From contig CAZCQZ010000011.1 of NCBI GenBank assembly GCA_964500965.1, forward strand, positions 1 through 50,260: a stretch of DNA of 50,260 nucleotides. The letters are read 5' to 3'. Source of the stretch: JAISGQ01 sp964500965 (lineage in GTDB: Bacteria > Bacillota > Clostridia > Oscillospirales > Acutalibacteraceae). Positions 30,317-37,906 of the stretch are shown one piece after another. The notes beneath the pieces are model-generated. The model saw nothing but the letters and a program-made list of their open reading frames with translations, was not told the DNA's origin and searched no databases. Both the position numbers and the translations under genes were made by a program. Numbering within the stretch: the first letter of the stretch is position 1; each line of letters begins with the position of its first letter.

Positions 30317-30403
30317 GCCCTTGCCTTGTGGGCGCAAGGCAAGGGCAACGTCTGCCGGGAAAGGCGCAACGCTTTCTATATATATAGTATAGCACTTCCC
30401 GGC
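30317..30403. other. Hairpins upstream of rep, candidate replication origin
   Basis: Hairpin 30317-30328 with 30335-30346 (12 perfect pairs, loop TGGGCG), then an inverted repeat GCCGGGAA (30354-30361) and TTCCCGGC (30396-30403) around a TATATATATAG stretch. No gene occupies 30315-30476. HUH Rep proteins nick hairpins near their own gene, so this is where I would look for the origin; it could instead be a terminator plus promoter region. Confidence 0.4.
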
Positions 30404-30476
30404 GAAAATGTCAACAGCGGCGGTTGCCGCTTTCCGTCCTTGTAATCAGTATTAACAACTCGACATTTTTAAGGGG

Positions 30477-31313
30477 GTGAAGAAAATTAACGTCTGTGCG
30501 AATTACGAAGTCGCTTTTGCCGAGCCAATAAACTCGTTGGGATTTAAAGAAGGCATATTCGGTTACCGTGTCAAGACAATCCGCTCCGGAAAGATGACTG
30601 AAATTGGAATCTTCCCAATCTGGAAGAAGCGAGCGGATTACTCACGAGCGGCAAAGGTCAGCCCGTCCCGTGAAATTCAGGAACAGCTCAATGAGAGAAA
30701 CAGCATTAAACGGCTAACCAGATTATTAAATGCCAACTTTGACGAGAGCGACATCTGGTTAACGCTTACATACGACAAGGAGCATCTTCCTGCCGACGAG
30801 CACAGAGCCTATAGAGACACGGTTAATTATATCCGTGCTTTAAGAAAAAGATTTGCACAGCCGATTAAATATATCATCGTGACAGAAACACACACAACAG
30901 ACGGTGAGCCGACCAGAATACATCATCATGTTGTCACGAATTTTAAAGACCGTGACACCGCCGAAAAACTTTGGAAGAAAGGCAGAACGCAGGCAAGGCG
31001 TTTACAGCCTGACGAAAACGGCTTTGAGGGGATGGCGAATTACCTTGGAAAGCAAAAAAAATCTTCAAAGAGAGAAAGACAGGTTACGCGCCGCTGGCGT
31101 TGCTCAACAAAGCTGGCAAGACCTAAAGTGACTGTATCTGACCACAAGGTCAGCCGACGAGCGGTCGAAAAGATTGTTAAATGCTCCGAAGAAGAAAGAA
31201 AAATCAAATTTGAGAAGCTCTACAAAAAAGACAGGTATATTGACTGTCAAGTCAGGTATTCGGCAGTAGTCGCCGGAGTATACATCTACGTGAAAATGAG
31301 GAGGGTCGAATAA
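30477..31313 (+). CDS. HUH-type replication initiator (Rep)
   Basis: 278 residues from GTG 30477 (AAGGGG just upstream). The three motifs of rolling-circle initiators are visible: motif 1 SDIWLTLTYDKEHL (92-105), motif 2 with the metal-binding histidines RIHHHVV (147-153), and motif 3 MANYLGKQKK with the probable catalytic Tyr189. Such Rep proteins nick one strand and stay bound to the 5' end. They are typical of plasmids and small phages but also occur in some Clostridia prophages. It is basic throughout, with a C-terminal KDRYIDCQVRYSAV region of unknown role. Confidence 0.8.
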   Translation: MKKINVCANYEVAFAEPINSLGFKEGIFGYRVKTIRSGKMTEIGIFPIWKKRADYSRAAKVSPSREIQEQLNERNSIKRLTRLLNANFDESDIWLTLTYDKEHLPADEHRAYRDTVNYIRALRKRFAQPIKYIIVTETHTTDGEPTRIHHHVVTNFKDRDTAEKLWKKGRTQARRLQPDENGFEGMANYLGKQKKSSKRERQVTRRWRCSTKLARPKVTVSDHKVSRRAVEKIVKCSEEERKIKFEKLYKKDRYIDCQVRYSAVVAGVYIYVKMRRVE

Positions 31314-31589
31314 GTGAATATGGTCGTCGCGCGAATGGCTATGTTGGCAGGAAGTCCGGTCAGCTGTAATGGTAGGACTTTCCGGATAACCGCCCTAATT
31401 CAGCGAGCGGACAACAGGGCCGCACCGCCGAAGTTGCAGACCCTTGCGGAGGTGGAGGATTACGTCAGCGGCAAGTTGGTATTCGATGAAGAATCCGCAG
31501 TCATCACAGGGGTTAAGAGCGACAAACCCCTTGACCGTGCATTTGCGCTTGAAATCCCGATAGAATTTTTAAACAATGGAGGAAATTAA
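31314..31589 (+). CDS. Hypothetical protein, 91 aa
   Basis: GTG 31314 directly follows the rep stop; GGAGGG is 9 bases upstream. MNMVVARMAMLAGSPVSCNG then RTFRITALIQRADNRAAPPK. ATG at 31320 is an alternative. Precedes the PcfK-like gene by 2 bases. No family recognised. Confidence 0.6.
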   Translation: MNMVVARMAMLAGSPVSCNGRTFRITALIQRADNRAAPPKLQTLAEVEDYVSGKLVFDEESAVITGVKSDKPLDRAFALEIPIEFLNNGGN

Positions 31590-31591
31590 AA

Positions 31592-31939
31592 ATGGCAAAC
31601 GCAATTGAAAAGTTAACCGATGAGTTATCAAACGTCAGCAATGACAAGTATATTGTCGCCGTAAAAGAAGCAGTGTTTGAAATGCTGTGCGACATGTGCA
31701 ACAAGTCGCCCGAATTTGAGCAGGTCGTCGCTGAAAGCGCGAAAAGCTTAAACGATTGCTTGCTGGAAGTTGTGAAAGACGTGAAGAACAGCATCAGCGA
31801 CATAGATGTATACCGACGAGCGGTTAAATGTTACTGCCCCGATGCGGATATTGAATTTGATATGAGAATTATAATGCCCGGCAACGTTGCCGACCCGAAG
31901 CAGTCGGCAGATGTGATTAACATATTCGACATCTTGTAG
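31592..31939 (+). CDS. AcrIIA9/PcfK-like protein, candidate Cas9 inhibitor
   Basis: 115 residues, acidic. Pattern EKLTDELSNVSNDKYIVAVK, then PEFEQVVAESAKSLNDCL, then SISDIDVYRRAVKCYCPDAD followed by IEFDMRI matches the PcfK-like family to which the Cas9 inhibitor AcrIIA9 belongs (recognised from memory of the family pattern). AcrIIA9 blocks type II-A Cas9. PcfK was first named on conjugative plasmid pCF10, next to PcfJ, and here too PcfJ follows 12 bases later. It lies in the early operon, as expected of an anti-CRISPR, but many PcfK-like proteins have no proven Acr activity. AAAATGGAGG precedes the ATG. Confidence 0.75.
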   Translation: MANAIEKLTDELSNVSNDKYIVAVKEAVFEMLCDMCNKSPEFEQVVAESAKSLNDCLLEVVKDVKNSISDIDVYRRAVKCYCPDADIEFDMRIIMPGNVADPKQSADVINIFDIL

Positions 31940-31951
31940 GGGGGCGGAAAA

Positions 31952-33916
31952 ATGAAAGTCCCGAAGATGTTAAAAGTTCGACCGTTTGCGGATAGTTGCG
32001 TGATAAATGAGCTGATTCCGTGGAGCGTAGAGGTGTCAATGCCGGTGGCGGACGGCGAACGCTTTTTGTGCGTTGATTTTATAAAAAACGAGAATTATCG
32101 GCAAAAAAGCTATTGGAAGTCATCGCCGGACACATTCCGCGTTGTTTGTTCAAAAAAACAAAGCGATTACAGATTCGCGGTAAAACCCGACGGATTTAAA
32201 TATCGGACGTTGCAAGAAGCCATATATGCCGTATCAAGTCCGATGAGCGGTTACGTGAACATTTCCGAACGCGCAGAAGAAATGTTGAGGCATTGGACAG
32301 GCGAGGAGAGCACGAATCACCAAATCAACACCCTTTGCGACTGGTGTAAAAAAGCACGTGCGGAAAAAATCAAAAAACAGCGAGCGGCACGCGGCGAGAT
32401 TGCCGACGAAGAATATCGGCTGTGCCCTGTCGATATTCCGGAGGGGTTGGAAGAGTGGATTGTGCAGGAGGTCTTGCCGAGAGACGAAGTGCTGATTTAC
32501 AAAAAAGGCAATGTGCGCGGATTCTGTCACGTCTGCGGTTATAAAGTGACCGCCCACAACGGGAGGTTCAGACAGTATGAACCCGTCCGCTGCCCGATTT
32601 GCGGAACACGCGTAATGGCGATTTTAGAAAATGGCAAATCATACTTCGCCGATTACGTCGCTAACGTTGCGGCGGTACAAAAAAGTACTGACGGCGACGC
32701 GATATTCATACGCATGTGGCATCTCTGCCGTGATGAATATGCGGATTATACGAACATGGCGGCACATCTTGAAGAATTTCAGCGATTCGCAATACGCGGG
32801 AACAAAGTCGCAAGATGGGTTAAGGAGTATAAAGGCTCGTATTTTTGTGGCAGCCACACAAGGAAGAAATATCCGCAGTGGGTAAAGATGAAAGATGTCG
32901 CGGTCTACGATTCACCGTATAGGCTTTTCACGGGGAATATCCGAGATGTCACCGACGGGACGAAGTTGCAATACGCCGATGTTGACGGATATATTGCAGA
33001 TGATTCAAGGGGGTTTAAAAACCCGATACGTTTCCTGCTGGACTTCGCCCGTTATCCCGTTTTAGAATTCTTGCAAAAAGGCGGTTATAACAAGCTGATA
33101 AGTCAGTGGATTGTCGGCTTTGATTCCGCCGAACGCAAAGCCATCAACAAAAATGGGAAAACCTTGCAGAAGTGTTTTAAATTTCCGCCAAACAAATTAA
33201 AAACCTTGCCGCCGGAGGAATGGGACGGCGCAAAACTCCTTGATATGCAATGGGCTTGTCGAAGCGGCGAAAAGCTCAACGAAGAAGACACAAGGATTTT
33301 TCTTCGCAAAGGAATCAAGACTGACAGGATAGAAAGTTGTTTGAAGTATGTAAATCTCAAAAAGCTGCTTAAATATCTATCAAGTCAGGAGAAAAGCGGC
33401 ACATGCTCGGCGGATATAACATATGCGGATTACATCGGCGAATGCGAAAAACTCAATCTTGATTTAACGAGAAAAGACGTGCTTTTTCCGAAAAATTTAA
33501 ACGCTGCCCACGAGCGGACGTCTGCCCAACTTGAATATTATTTAAACCTTGAAAAAACACAAACGTTTAAGGCAGTTGCCGAAAAGCTCGAAAAAAATAA
33601 GTATGAATCGGGTGAGTTGCTAATCCGCCCGGCAAGGTCACCGGACGAGCTGACGAAAGAGGGCAAGACCTTACATCATTGCGTTGGCGGTTATGCTGAC
33701 CGAATGGCAAGCGGTGAGACGGCAATATATCTCATCAGGCTTAAGGATTATCCGGACTACCCTTATTACACGCTCGAATTAAAAAACAAAAGAGTTATTC
33801 AATGCCACACGCTACGTAACAGGACATGTCAGGAAGTCGGAGAACCGTTTATACAGGACTTCGTCAACGAATGGCTTGAGAAAGTTATAAACAAGAAAAT
33901 CAAAAAAACATCTTAG
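31952..33916 (+). CDS. PcfJ-like protein
   Basis: 654 residues. The C-terminal PcfJ signature is clear: KEGKTLHHCVGGYADRMASG, then TAIYLIRLKDYPDYPYYTLE. The middle has a zinc-ribbon-like pair of CxxC motifs (GFCHVCGYKV... VRCPICGTRVM), and the N-terminal third is unassigned. PcfJ proteins are common on phages and conjugative elements, with no known activity; the conserved His-Cys and zinc ribbon suggest nucleic-acid handling. GGGGGGCGG precedes the ATG. It forms a pair with the PcfK-like gene. Confidence 0.85.
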   Translation: MKVPKMLKVRPFADSCVINELIPWSVEVSMPVADGERFLCVDFIKNENYRQKSYWKSSPDTFRVVCSKKQSDYRFAVKPDGFKYRTLQEAIYAVSSPMSGYVNISERAEEMLRHWTGEESTNHQINTLCDWCKKARAEKIKKQRAARGEIADEEYRLCPVDIPEGLEEWIVQEVLPRDEVLIYKKGNVRGFCHVCGYKVTAHNGRFRQYEPVRCPICGTRVMAILENGKSYFADYVANVAAVQKSTDGDAIFIRMWHLCRDEYADYTNMAAHLEEFQRFAIRGNKVARWVKEYKGSYFCGSHTRKKYPQWVKMKDVAVYDSPYRLFTGNIRDVTDGTKLQYADVDGYIADDSRGFKNPIRFLLDFARYPVLEFLQKGGYNKLISQWIVGFDSAERKAINKNGKTLQKCFKFPPNKLKTLPPEEWDGAKLLDMQWACRSGEKLNEEDTRIFLRKGIKTDRIESCLKYVNLKKLLKYLSSQEKSGTCSADITYADYIGECEKLNLDLTRKDVLFPKNLNAAHERTSAQLEYYLNLEKTQTFKAVAEKLEKNKYESGELLIRPARSPDELTKEGKTLHHCVGGYADRMASGETAIYLIRLKDYPDYPYYTLELKNKRVIQCHTLRNRTCQEVGEPFIQDFVNEWLEKVINKKIKKTS

Positions 33917-33928
33917 GAGGAATAGAAA

Positions 33929-34870
33929 ATGGAAAACCGAATTGCATATCAGGAGACAGACCGCCTTGCGGCGGAAATCAACGTTATTAAACAACAGACC
34001 GCGCGGACGTTGCTTATTGCATCAATCGAAATCGGCGAGCGGCTAACAAGGGCTAAGAGCATAATCCCTCATGGCGAGTGGGAAAGTTGGCTAAAGGAAA
34101 ATGTTGATTATAGCCAGTCAACGGCACAGGGATTTATGAAGGTCTATCGCGAATACGGCGGTGACCAGATGAATATTTCGGGTAACACACCGTTGGAGAT
34201 ATTCGGGAATCTGACGTACACACAGGCTCTTGCCCTGTTAGGATTGCCGCCGGAAGAGCGCGAGCGGTTTGTCAAGGAAAATGACGTTGAAGAAATGAGC
34301 ACAAGAGAATTACAGAAAGCGGTAGCAGAGGTTAAAGCGGCAAAGGAAGAAGCGGAAGCCGAAAGAAGAAGGGCGGAAAGTGTAGAGAACGTTGCCGCTG
34401 AGCGAATCGCAGCGGCTGAAAAGCAATTAAGTGAAAGTCGTGTTGCGAATGACAAACTGCTCAAGGAAAAAGAAGCAGCAAAGCAGTCGGCGGACGCGGC
34501 GGAGGCGGAGCTTGCAAAGCTTCGTGAAGAAATCGAAAAAATCAATGCGCCGCGAGAATTGAGCGAAGAAGAAAAAGCGGCGGTTGAAAGAGAAATCGCG
34601 AAGAAATTTGAAGCGCAAATAAATCAAATGTCAATTACTATTGAAGCAGCGGAAGCGAATGCTGCACGCCTTAACGAAGAAAAGACGGCAATTGAAGAAA
34701 AATACAAAAAAACCGCAAACGCCGAGTTGGTCAAATTTCAAACACTTTTTGAAAAATTCCAAAACGACACGAAAGAGCTTGTAACTCTTGCCGACCGCAT
34801 CGGCGGAGAGCAGGGCGAGAAGCTTAAAGGTGTGTTAAAGAAAACAACGGATTTGTTAATTGGTGAATAA
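33929..34870 (+). CDS. DUF3102 coiled-coil protein
   Basis: 313 residues; GGAGGAATAG upstream of the ATG. The N-terminal 130 residues are DUF3102 (IEIGERLTRAKSIIPHGEWE... STAQGFMKVYREYGG), a family in phages and plasmids related to ParB-like or DNA-binding proteins. Residues about 130-300 form a long, highly charged coiled coil rich in Ala, Glu and Lys. Role unknown, perhaps DNA organisation or partition. Confidence 0.8.
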   Translation: MENRIAYQETDRLAAEINVIKQQTARTLLIASIEIGERLTRAKSIIPHGEWESWLKENVDYSQSTAQGFMKVYREYGGDQMNISGNTPLEIFGNLTYTQALALLGLPPEERERFVKENDVEEMSTRELQKAVAEVKAAKEEAEAERRRAESVENVAAERIAAAEKQLSESRVANDKLLKEKEAAKQSADAAEAELAKLREEIEKINAPRELSEEEKAAVEREIAKKFEAQINQMSITIEAAEANAARLNEEKTAIEEKYKKTANAELVKFQTLFEKFQNDTKELVTLADRIGGEQGEKLKGVLKKTTDLLIGE

Positions 34871-34883
34871 AGAGGGCTACGCT

Positions 34884-35255
34884 GTGGAAAGAGAAAGCAT
34901 ATTGCAGGTTTGCAAAGGAGAAATCGAGAAAAGAGTTAACTACGAATTAGGCAACGTCATTGACAACGTGCTTGATGAGAGATGTGACCCAGATGCAAAG
35001 CGAAACATAGTCGTTAAGCTTGAATTAATCCCGGAAGCGAAGCGCACAAAGATCAGAATGAAAGCATCGGTGAAAGCGCAGCTTGCGCAAACGACCAACG
35101 TTACCACCGCATTGCAGATAATGAGGGATAACAACGGCGAAGTGTGCGTTGTCGAAATTGGCAAGGAACTGCCGGGACAGACGGCAATCATAGACGAAGC
35201 GTTTGACGGCGGAGTAACCGTCTACATTTCGCGAGAGGAAAATGACGATGAGTAG
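34884..35255 (+). CDS. Phage protein resembling 'replication terminator' family
   Basis: 123 residues from GTG 34884 (AGAGGG 8 bases upstream; the frame is open back to TTG 34860 in the previous gene). Pattern ILQVCKGEIEKRVNYELGNV, DPDAKRNIVVKLELIPEAKR then KASVKAQLA fits a family called replication terminator protein in clostridial phages; the name comes from annotation and activity is not shown. Mixed alpha/beta with a hydrophobic core. Confidence 0.55.
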   Translation: MERESILQVCKGEIEKRVNYELGNVIDNVLDERCDPDAKRNIVVKLELIPEAKRTKIRMKASVKAQLAQTTNVTTALQIMRDNNGEVCVVEIGKELPGQTAIIDEAFDGGVTVYISREENDDE

Positions 35256-35370
35256 GCTATCAACTAACGGATTGACTGAGGGGCAGGAGCAAGAAGCGTT
35301 ATTCGCATCAGATTGCAAAAAGCATGATTATAAATTATCTAAACTTGCCCGATTATACGAGGTGATGTAA
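35248..35370 (+). CDS. Small protein, 40 aa
   Basis: ATG 35248 overlaps the end of the previous gene (8 bases); AGAGGAA about 11 bases upstream. MSRLSTNGLTEGQEQEALFA, then KKHDYKLSKLARLYEVM. The stop overlaps the next start (TAATG). Weak support from overlap and composition only. Confidence 0.45.
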   Translation: MSRLSTNGLTEGQEQEALFASDCKKHDYKLSKLARLYEVM

Positions 35371-35555
35371 TGAAAGTCCCTTGCAAAGATTGCGACAAAA
35401 GATACGTCGGTTGTCATTCCGAATGTGAGAGCTACACGGAGTATCGAAGATGGAAAGATAGCCAACGAACGGCAGAGGTAATCGCGGAAAAAAGCATTGT
35501 CGAATATGAGCAGTCGCGCTTTTTTAAAACGATGAAGCGTGTCAGACGATTTTGA
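35370..35555 (+). CDS. Small cysteine-rich zinc-binding-type protein, 61 aa
   Basis: ATG 35370 with GAGGTGATGTA upstream. Starts MKVPCKDCDKRYVGCHSECE with four closely spaced cysteines and a histidine, then a basic helix. The same motif is widespread in clostridial phages as a small stand-alone protein. Likely binds zinc; role unknown. Confidence 0.7.
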   Translation: MKVPCKDCDKRYVGCHSECESYTEYRRWKDSQRTAEVIAEKSIVEYEQSRFFKTMKRVRRF

Positions 35556-35576
35556 GAAAAAGAAAGGATTTGGAAG

Positions 35577-35957
35577 TTGACGGCGGAAATGTTGAAAAAA
35601 AGGCTGAGGGCTTGCCGAGAAATTCGGTCAGAAATTATTTCGATTGAAAAAACTTTGAACGATTTGAAAAGGCAAACAACGACATTACAGCGGTTGGAGA
35701 TTCCTCCGCCGCATGAAGTCGAAAGGCTAAAGAAAGACTACACCGAGCGGATTACGTCTTTGGCTCTCGAAGTCAGAAAAAGCGAAAACCTTATTGACCT
35801 ATGCTCCGATGAAATCGGGAAAATGATATTGAGGGAGCGTTACGTCAACGGCATTGCGTTTGAAGATATACCGGACTTGCATAACATTTCCGCCGGGACG
35901 ATGTGGAGAGCATATCGGCGAGCGGTAAAAGAAATTTGCGAAAAAAGCGAAAGTTGA
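35577..35957 (+). CDS. ArpU/DUF1492-like late transcription regulator
   Basis: 126 residues from TTG 35577 (AAAGGA upstream). An N-terminal coiled coil (IRSEIISIEKTLNDLKRQTT) is followed by a sigma-region-4-like HTH: GKMILRERYVNGIAFEDIPD then LHNISAGTMWRAYRRAVKEI. Proteins of this type (ArpU, RinA-like) switch on late genes at phage late promoters. Position directly before HNH, cos and terminase supports this. Confidence 0.75.
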   Translation: MTAEMLKKRLRACREIRSEIISIEKTLNDLKRQTTTLQRLEIPPPHEVERLKKDYTERITSLALEVRKSENLIDLCSDEIGKMILRERYVNGIAFEDIPDLHNISAGTMWRAYRRAVKEICEKSES

Positions 35958-36061
35958 TAGTGAATGATAGTAACCGGTTGTGGTAGACTTTAGTCAAGGG
36001 TTGGACAGTCATAAAATAATCTCCTCCAAAAAATGCGAAAGCCGACAGTGCATCGGCGGGC

Positions 36062-36102
36062 AAACCTCCGATGATGATAAATCACCGGAGGTTTTGTTCT
36101 TT
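36062..36102 (+). terminator. Terminator-like hairpin that contains the HNH ribosome site
   Basis: AAACCTCCG (36062-36070) pairs with CGGAGGTTT (36086-36094), followed by TGTTCTTT and then the HNH start codon at 36103. The GGAGG of the 3' arm is the only ribosome site available. It lies at the boundary of early and late genes, so it may end early transcription and also hide the HNH start. Confidence 0.6.
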
Positions 36103-36435
36103 ATGAGAAGAAAAAAACAAAACCAGCCGACCGCAACGGAATTAGTCAAGTGGATTCGACGGTTGGCGGCTAAAGACCGAATTATTGAATTTTATAAATC
36201 CGGCTATTGGAAGACGGCAAGGGCCGAAGCTCTTGCCGCGCAGAATAACGAATGCCAACGTTGCAAGGCTAAAGGGTTATGCACAACTGCGGACACTGTG
36301 CATCACAAGATACCGGTTAGGAAGAATCCTGCGTTGGCATTGACACAAAGCAATTTGGAAGCTTTGTGCAAAGAGTGCCATTATGAAGAGCACCACAAGT
36401 GCAATGAGGAGAAAATCACCGACGAGCGGTGGTGA
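36103..36435 (+). CDS. HNH endonuclease next to terminase
   Basis: 110 residues from ATG 36103. Zinc knuckle CQRCKAKGLCTTADTVHHKI includes the catalytic His pair, followed by PVRKNPALALTQSNLEALCK then ECHYEEH, with the second knuckle. HNH proteins adjacent to terS/terL in HK97-type phages are needed for cos cleavage and DNA packaging. The preceding approximately 145 bases (35958-36102) hold only the hairpin described. Confidence 0.88.
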   Translation: MRRKKQNQPTATELVKWIRRLAAKDRIIEFYKSGYWKTARAEALAAQNNECQRCKAKGLCTTADTVHHKIPVRKNPALALTQSNLEALCKECHYEEHHKCNEEKITDERW

Positions 36436-36439
36436 GGGA

Positions 36440-36560
36440 TTATGTAAACTCCCCCGGTCGCAAAAAATGACTTTTCCACCGCGAAAAAGGGAACGGTGTG
36501 GCAATCTTCTCAGAATCGGACTCGCGCACGCGCGTGAGAATTTTAAAAAACGTTCGGAAT
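36440..36560. other. Candidate cos region
   Basis: The gene-free 156 bases after HNH contain CTCCCCCGGTCGC (36449-36461), then TTTTCCACCGCG and GGGAACGGTGTGG, and farther on the partly palindromic CTCGCGCACGCGCGTGAG (36522-36539). A C-run with GGTCG followed by split palindromic CCACCG/CGGTG is the sort of sequence seen at cos sites of HNH-carrying phages. Position between HNH and the packaging genes fits. Cut positions not determined. Confidence 0.4.
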
Positions 36561-36591
36561 CCCAAACGATTGCTAAAGGAGTTAAATTTCA

Positions 36592-37431
36592 ATGTCATCA
36601 AAAAACGCGGTGCGCTCAGGGCAGAAAAAAGAGCTGAGTGCCGATGTAATCAATGAGCTGTTCGGAATTAAGGAAAGCTTTGAGCTGCCGGAAGCTCTTA
36701 TGAAAAAGCTGCTTGATAAAGACGAAAAAAACGCGTTGTGTAACGCGTTAATGAAATTTGACATTGAAGAAAATACTGACATTTTCCGCGACTATTTCCA
36801 AACGACTGCTGCGAACCGTTCGCAACTCAAACAGGACTATACTCCCGATTGCTTGTGCGAATTGATTTCAAAGCTTCTTCCGGACGCTGACAGGGTTATT
36901 GACATTTGTAGCGGCACAGGCGCGCTGACAATAGGGACGGGGAAAGATGTTGAATTTCAATGCGAAGAAATATCGTCGATGAGCATTCCCGTATTGCTCC
37001 TCAATTTGGCATTCAGAGGGAAAAATGCGGTTGTGCTGCAGAAAAATGTGCTTCTGAATGAAACACAGAAAATATACAAGCTGAGAAAAAACGGCAGATT
37101 TAGCGATATTGAAGTTGTTGAAAATTATGAAAAGCAAAAAGCGGATGTCGTTATATCAAATCCGCCGTACTCGATGAAGTGGAATCCGGCGGTAGACAAC
37201 AGATTCGCCGGATATGCTTTACCGCCGTCGAATGCAAGCGACTATGCATTCGTCCTTGACGGCTTAGCTCGTCTGGATGAAAAAGGGCAAGCGTTCTACA
37301 TCTTGCCAGAGGGCGTGCTTTTTAGAGGAAAATCGGAAGGGGAAATCCGAAAAAAGCTAATTAAAGAAAATCTAATTGACGCGGTTATCTCGTTGCCGGG
37401 AAAGCTGTTCTTGAACACATCAATATCCTGA
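36592..37431 (+). CDS. N6-adenine DNA methyltransferase, C-terminally truncated
   Basis: 279 residues; AAAGGAG upstream of ATG. SAM-binding motif I DRVIDICSGTGALTIGTG and catalytic motif IV SNPPYSMKW are present, with AFYILPEGVLFRGKSEGEIR and DAVISLPGKLFLNTS typical of HsdM-like type I/phage enzymes. In relatives LPGKLFLNTSI(P) continues for 60 to 150 residues; here it ends after two more residues. The DNA beyond holds an unrelated-frame fragment, so the end was probably lost by deletion. The catalytic part is complete, and activity is uncertain. It sits between HNH and terS, an unusual place, so it is a later insertion (moron). Confidence 0.8.
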   Translation: MSSKNAVRSGQKKELSADVINELFGIKESFELPEALMKKLLDKDEKNALCNALMKFDIEENTDIFRDYFQTTAANRSQLKQDYTPDCLCELISKLLPDADRVIDICSGTGALTIGTGKDVEFQCEEISSMSIPVLLLNLAFRGKNAVVLQKNVLLNETQKIYKLRKNGRFSDIEVVENYEKQKADVVISNPPYSMKWNPAVDNRFAGYALPPSNASDYAFVLDGLARLDEKGQAFYILPEGVLFRGKSEGEIRKKLIKENLIDAVISLPGKLFLNTSIS

Positions 37432-37564
37432 GCAGAAGTGGCAAAGAGAAATAACGCTAGCGCTTGACGGGATTGACTACCGTTACAGCTCTGAAGAGCG
37501 TGAGAAAGAAAAGTGGGAAGATTTTAAAAAGTGGCATTTGGACGGAATGTTCGTGAATGCGTGA
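37415..37564 (+). pseudogene. Fragment of a lost gene end
   Basis: Open frame without a start codon, overlapping the methyltransferase end in another frame: QKWQREITLALDGIDYRYSS, EEREKEKWEDFKKWHLDGMF, VNA, then TGA at 37562-37564. The composition is protein-like and the piece reads as the C-terminus of some phage protein, possibly of the methyltransferase or of a following gene. No slippery sequence lies at the junction, so a deletion is the likely cause. Confidence 0.5.
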
Positions 37565-37600
37565 AAGCGCTAAAACGCTTGTGGAAAAGGGGGTGCTTTC

Positions 37601-37906
37601 ATGTCCTCTAAGAAAAAGGTCAAGGAATCGCTTCTCGACCAACTCCGAAAAAAGGGCGATGACCCCGAATACATGCAGGACATGATTGACGACTATTTGA
37701 ATTTGTGGGAAATTAAAAAACATCTCATCGCTGACATAAAAACGCGCGGAGTGATGTATAACGACTACTCATCAACGGGGGTACTGATGCAGAAAAACAA
37801 TCCGAGCACTAAGGAGTTGGTCATGGTGAATCGGCAGATGTTAGCGATTTTAAAAGAGCTGGGATTACACATTGCAGAGCCGACGGACGAAGACGATGAG
37901 CTATAA
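37601..37906 (+). CDS. terS: Terminase small subunit, P27 family
   Basis: 101 residues; GGGGGTGC precedes the ATG. The P27-type helical pattern (DDYLNLWEIKKHLIADIKTR then NPSTKELVMVNRQMLAILKE) fits the small terminase that recognises phage DNA for packaging. The large subunit starts within its last codons. Confidence 0.85.
   Translation: MSSKKKVKESLLDQLRKKGDDPEYMQDMIDDYLNLWEIKKHLIADIKTRGVMYNDYSSTGVLMQKNNPSTKELVMVNRQMLAILKELGLHIAEPTDEDDEL

Noticed and set aside
37415..37435. Programmed frameshift joining the methyltransferase to the following frame
   Set aside because: No slippery heptamer lies in the overlap, and the joined protein would not resemble the family's normal C-terminus.
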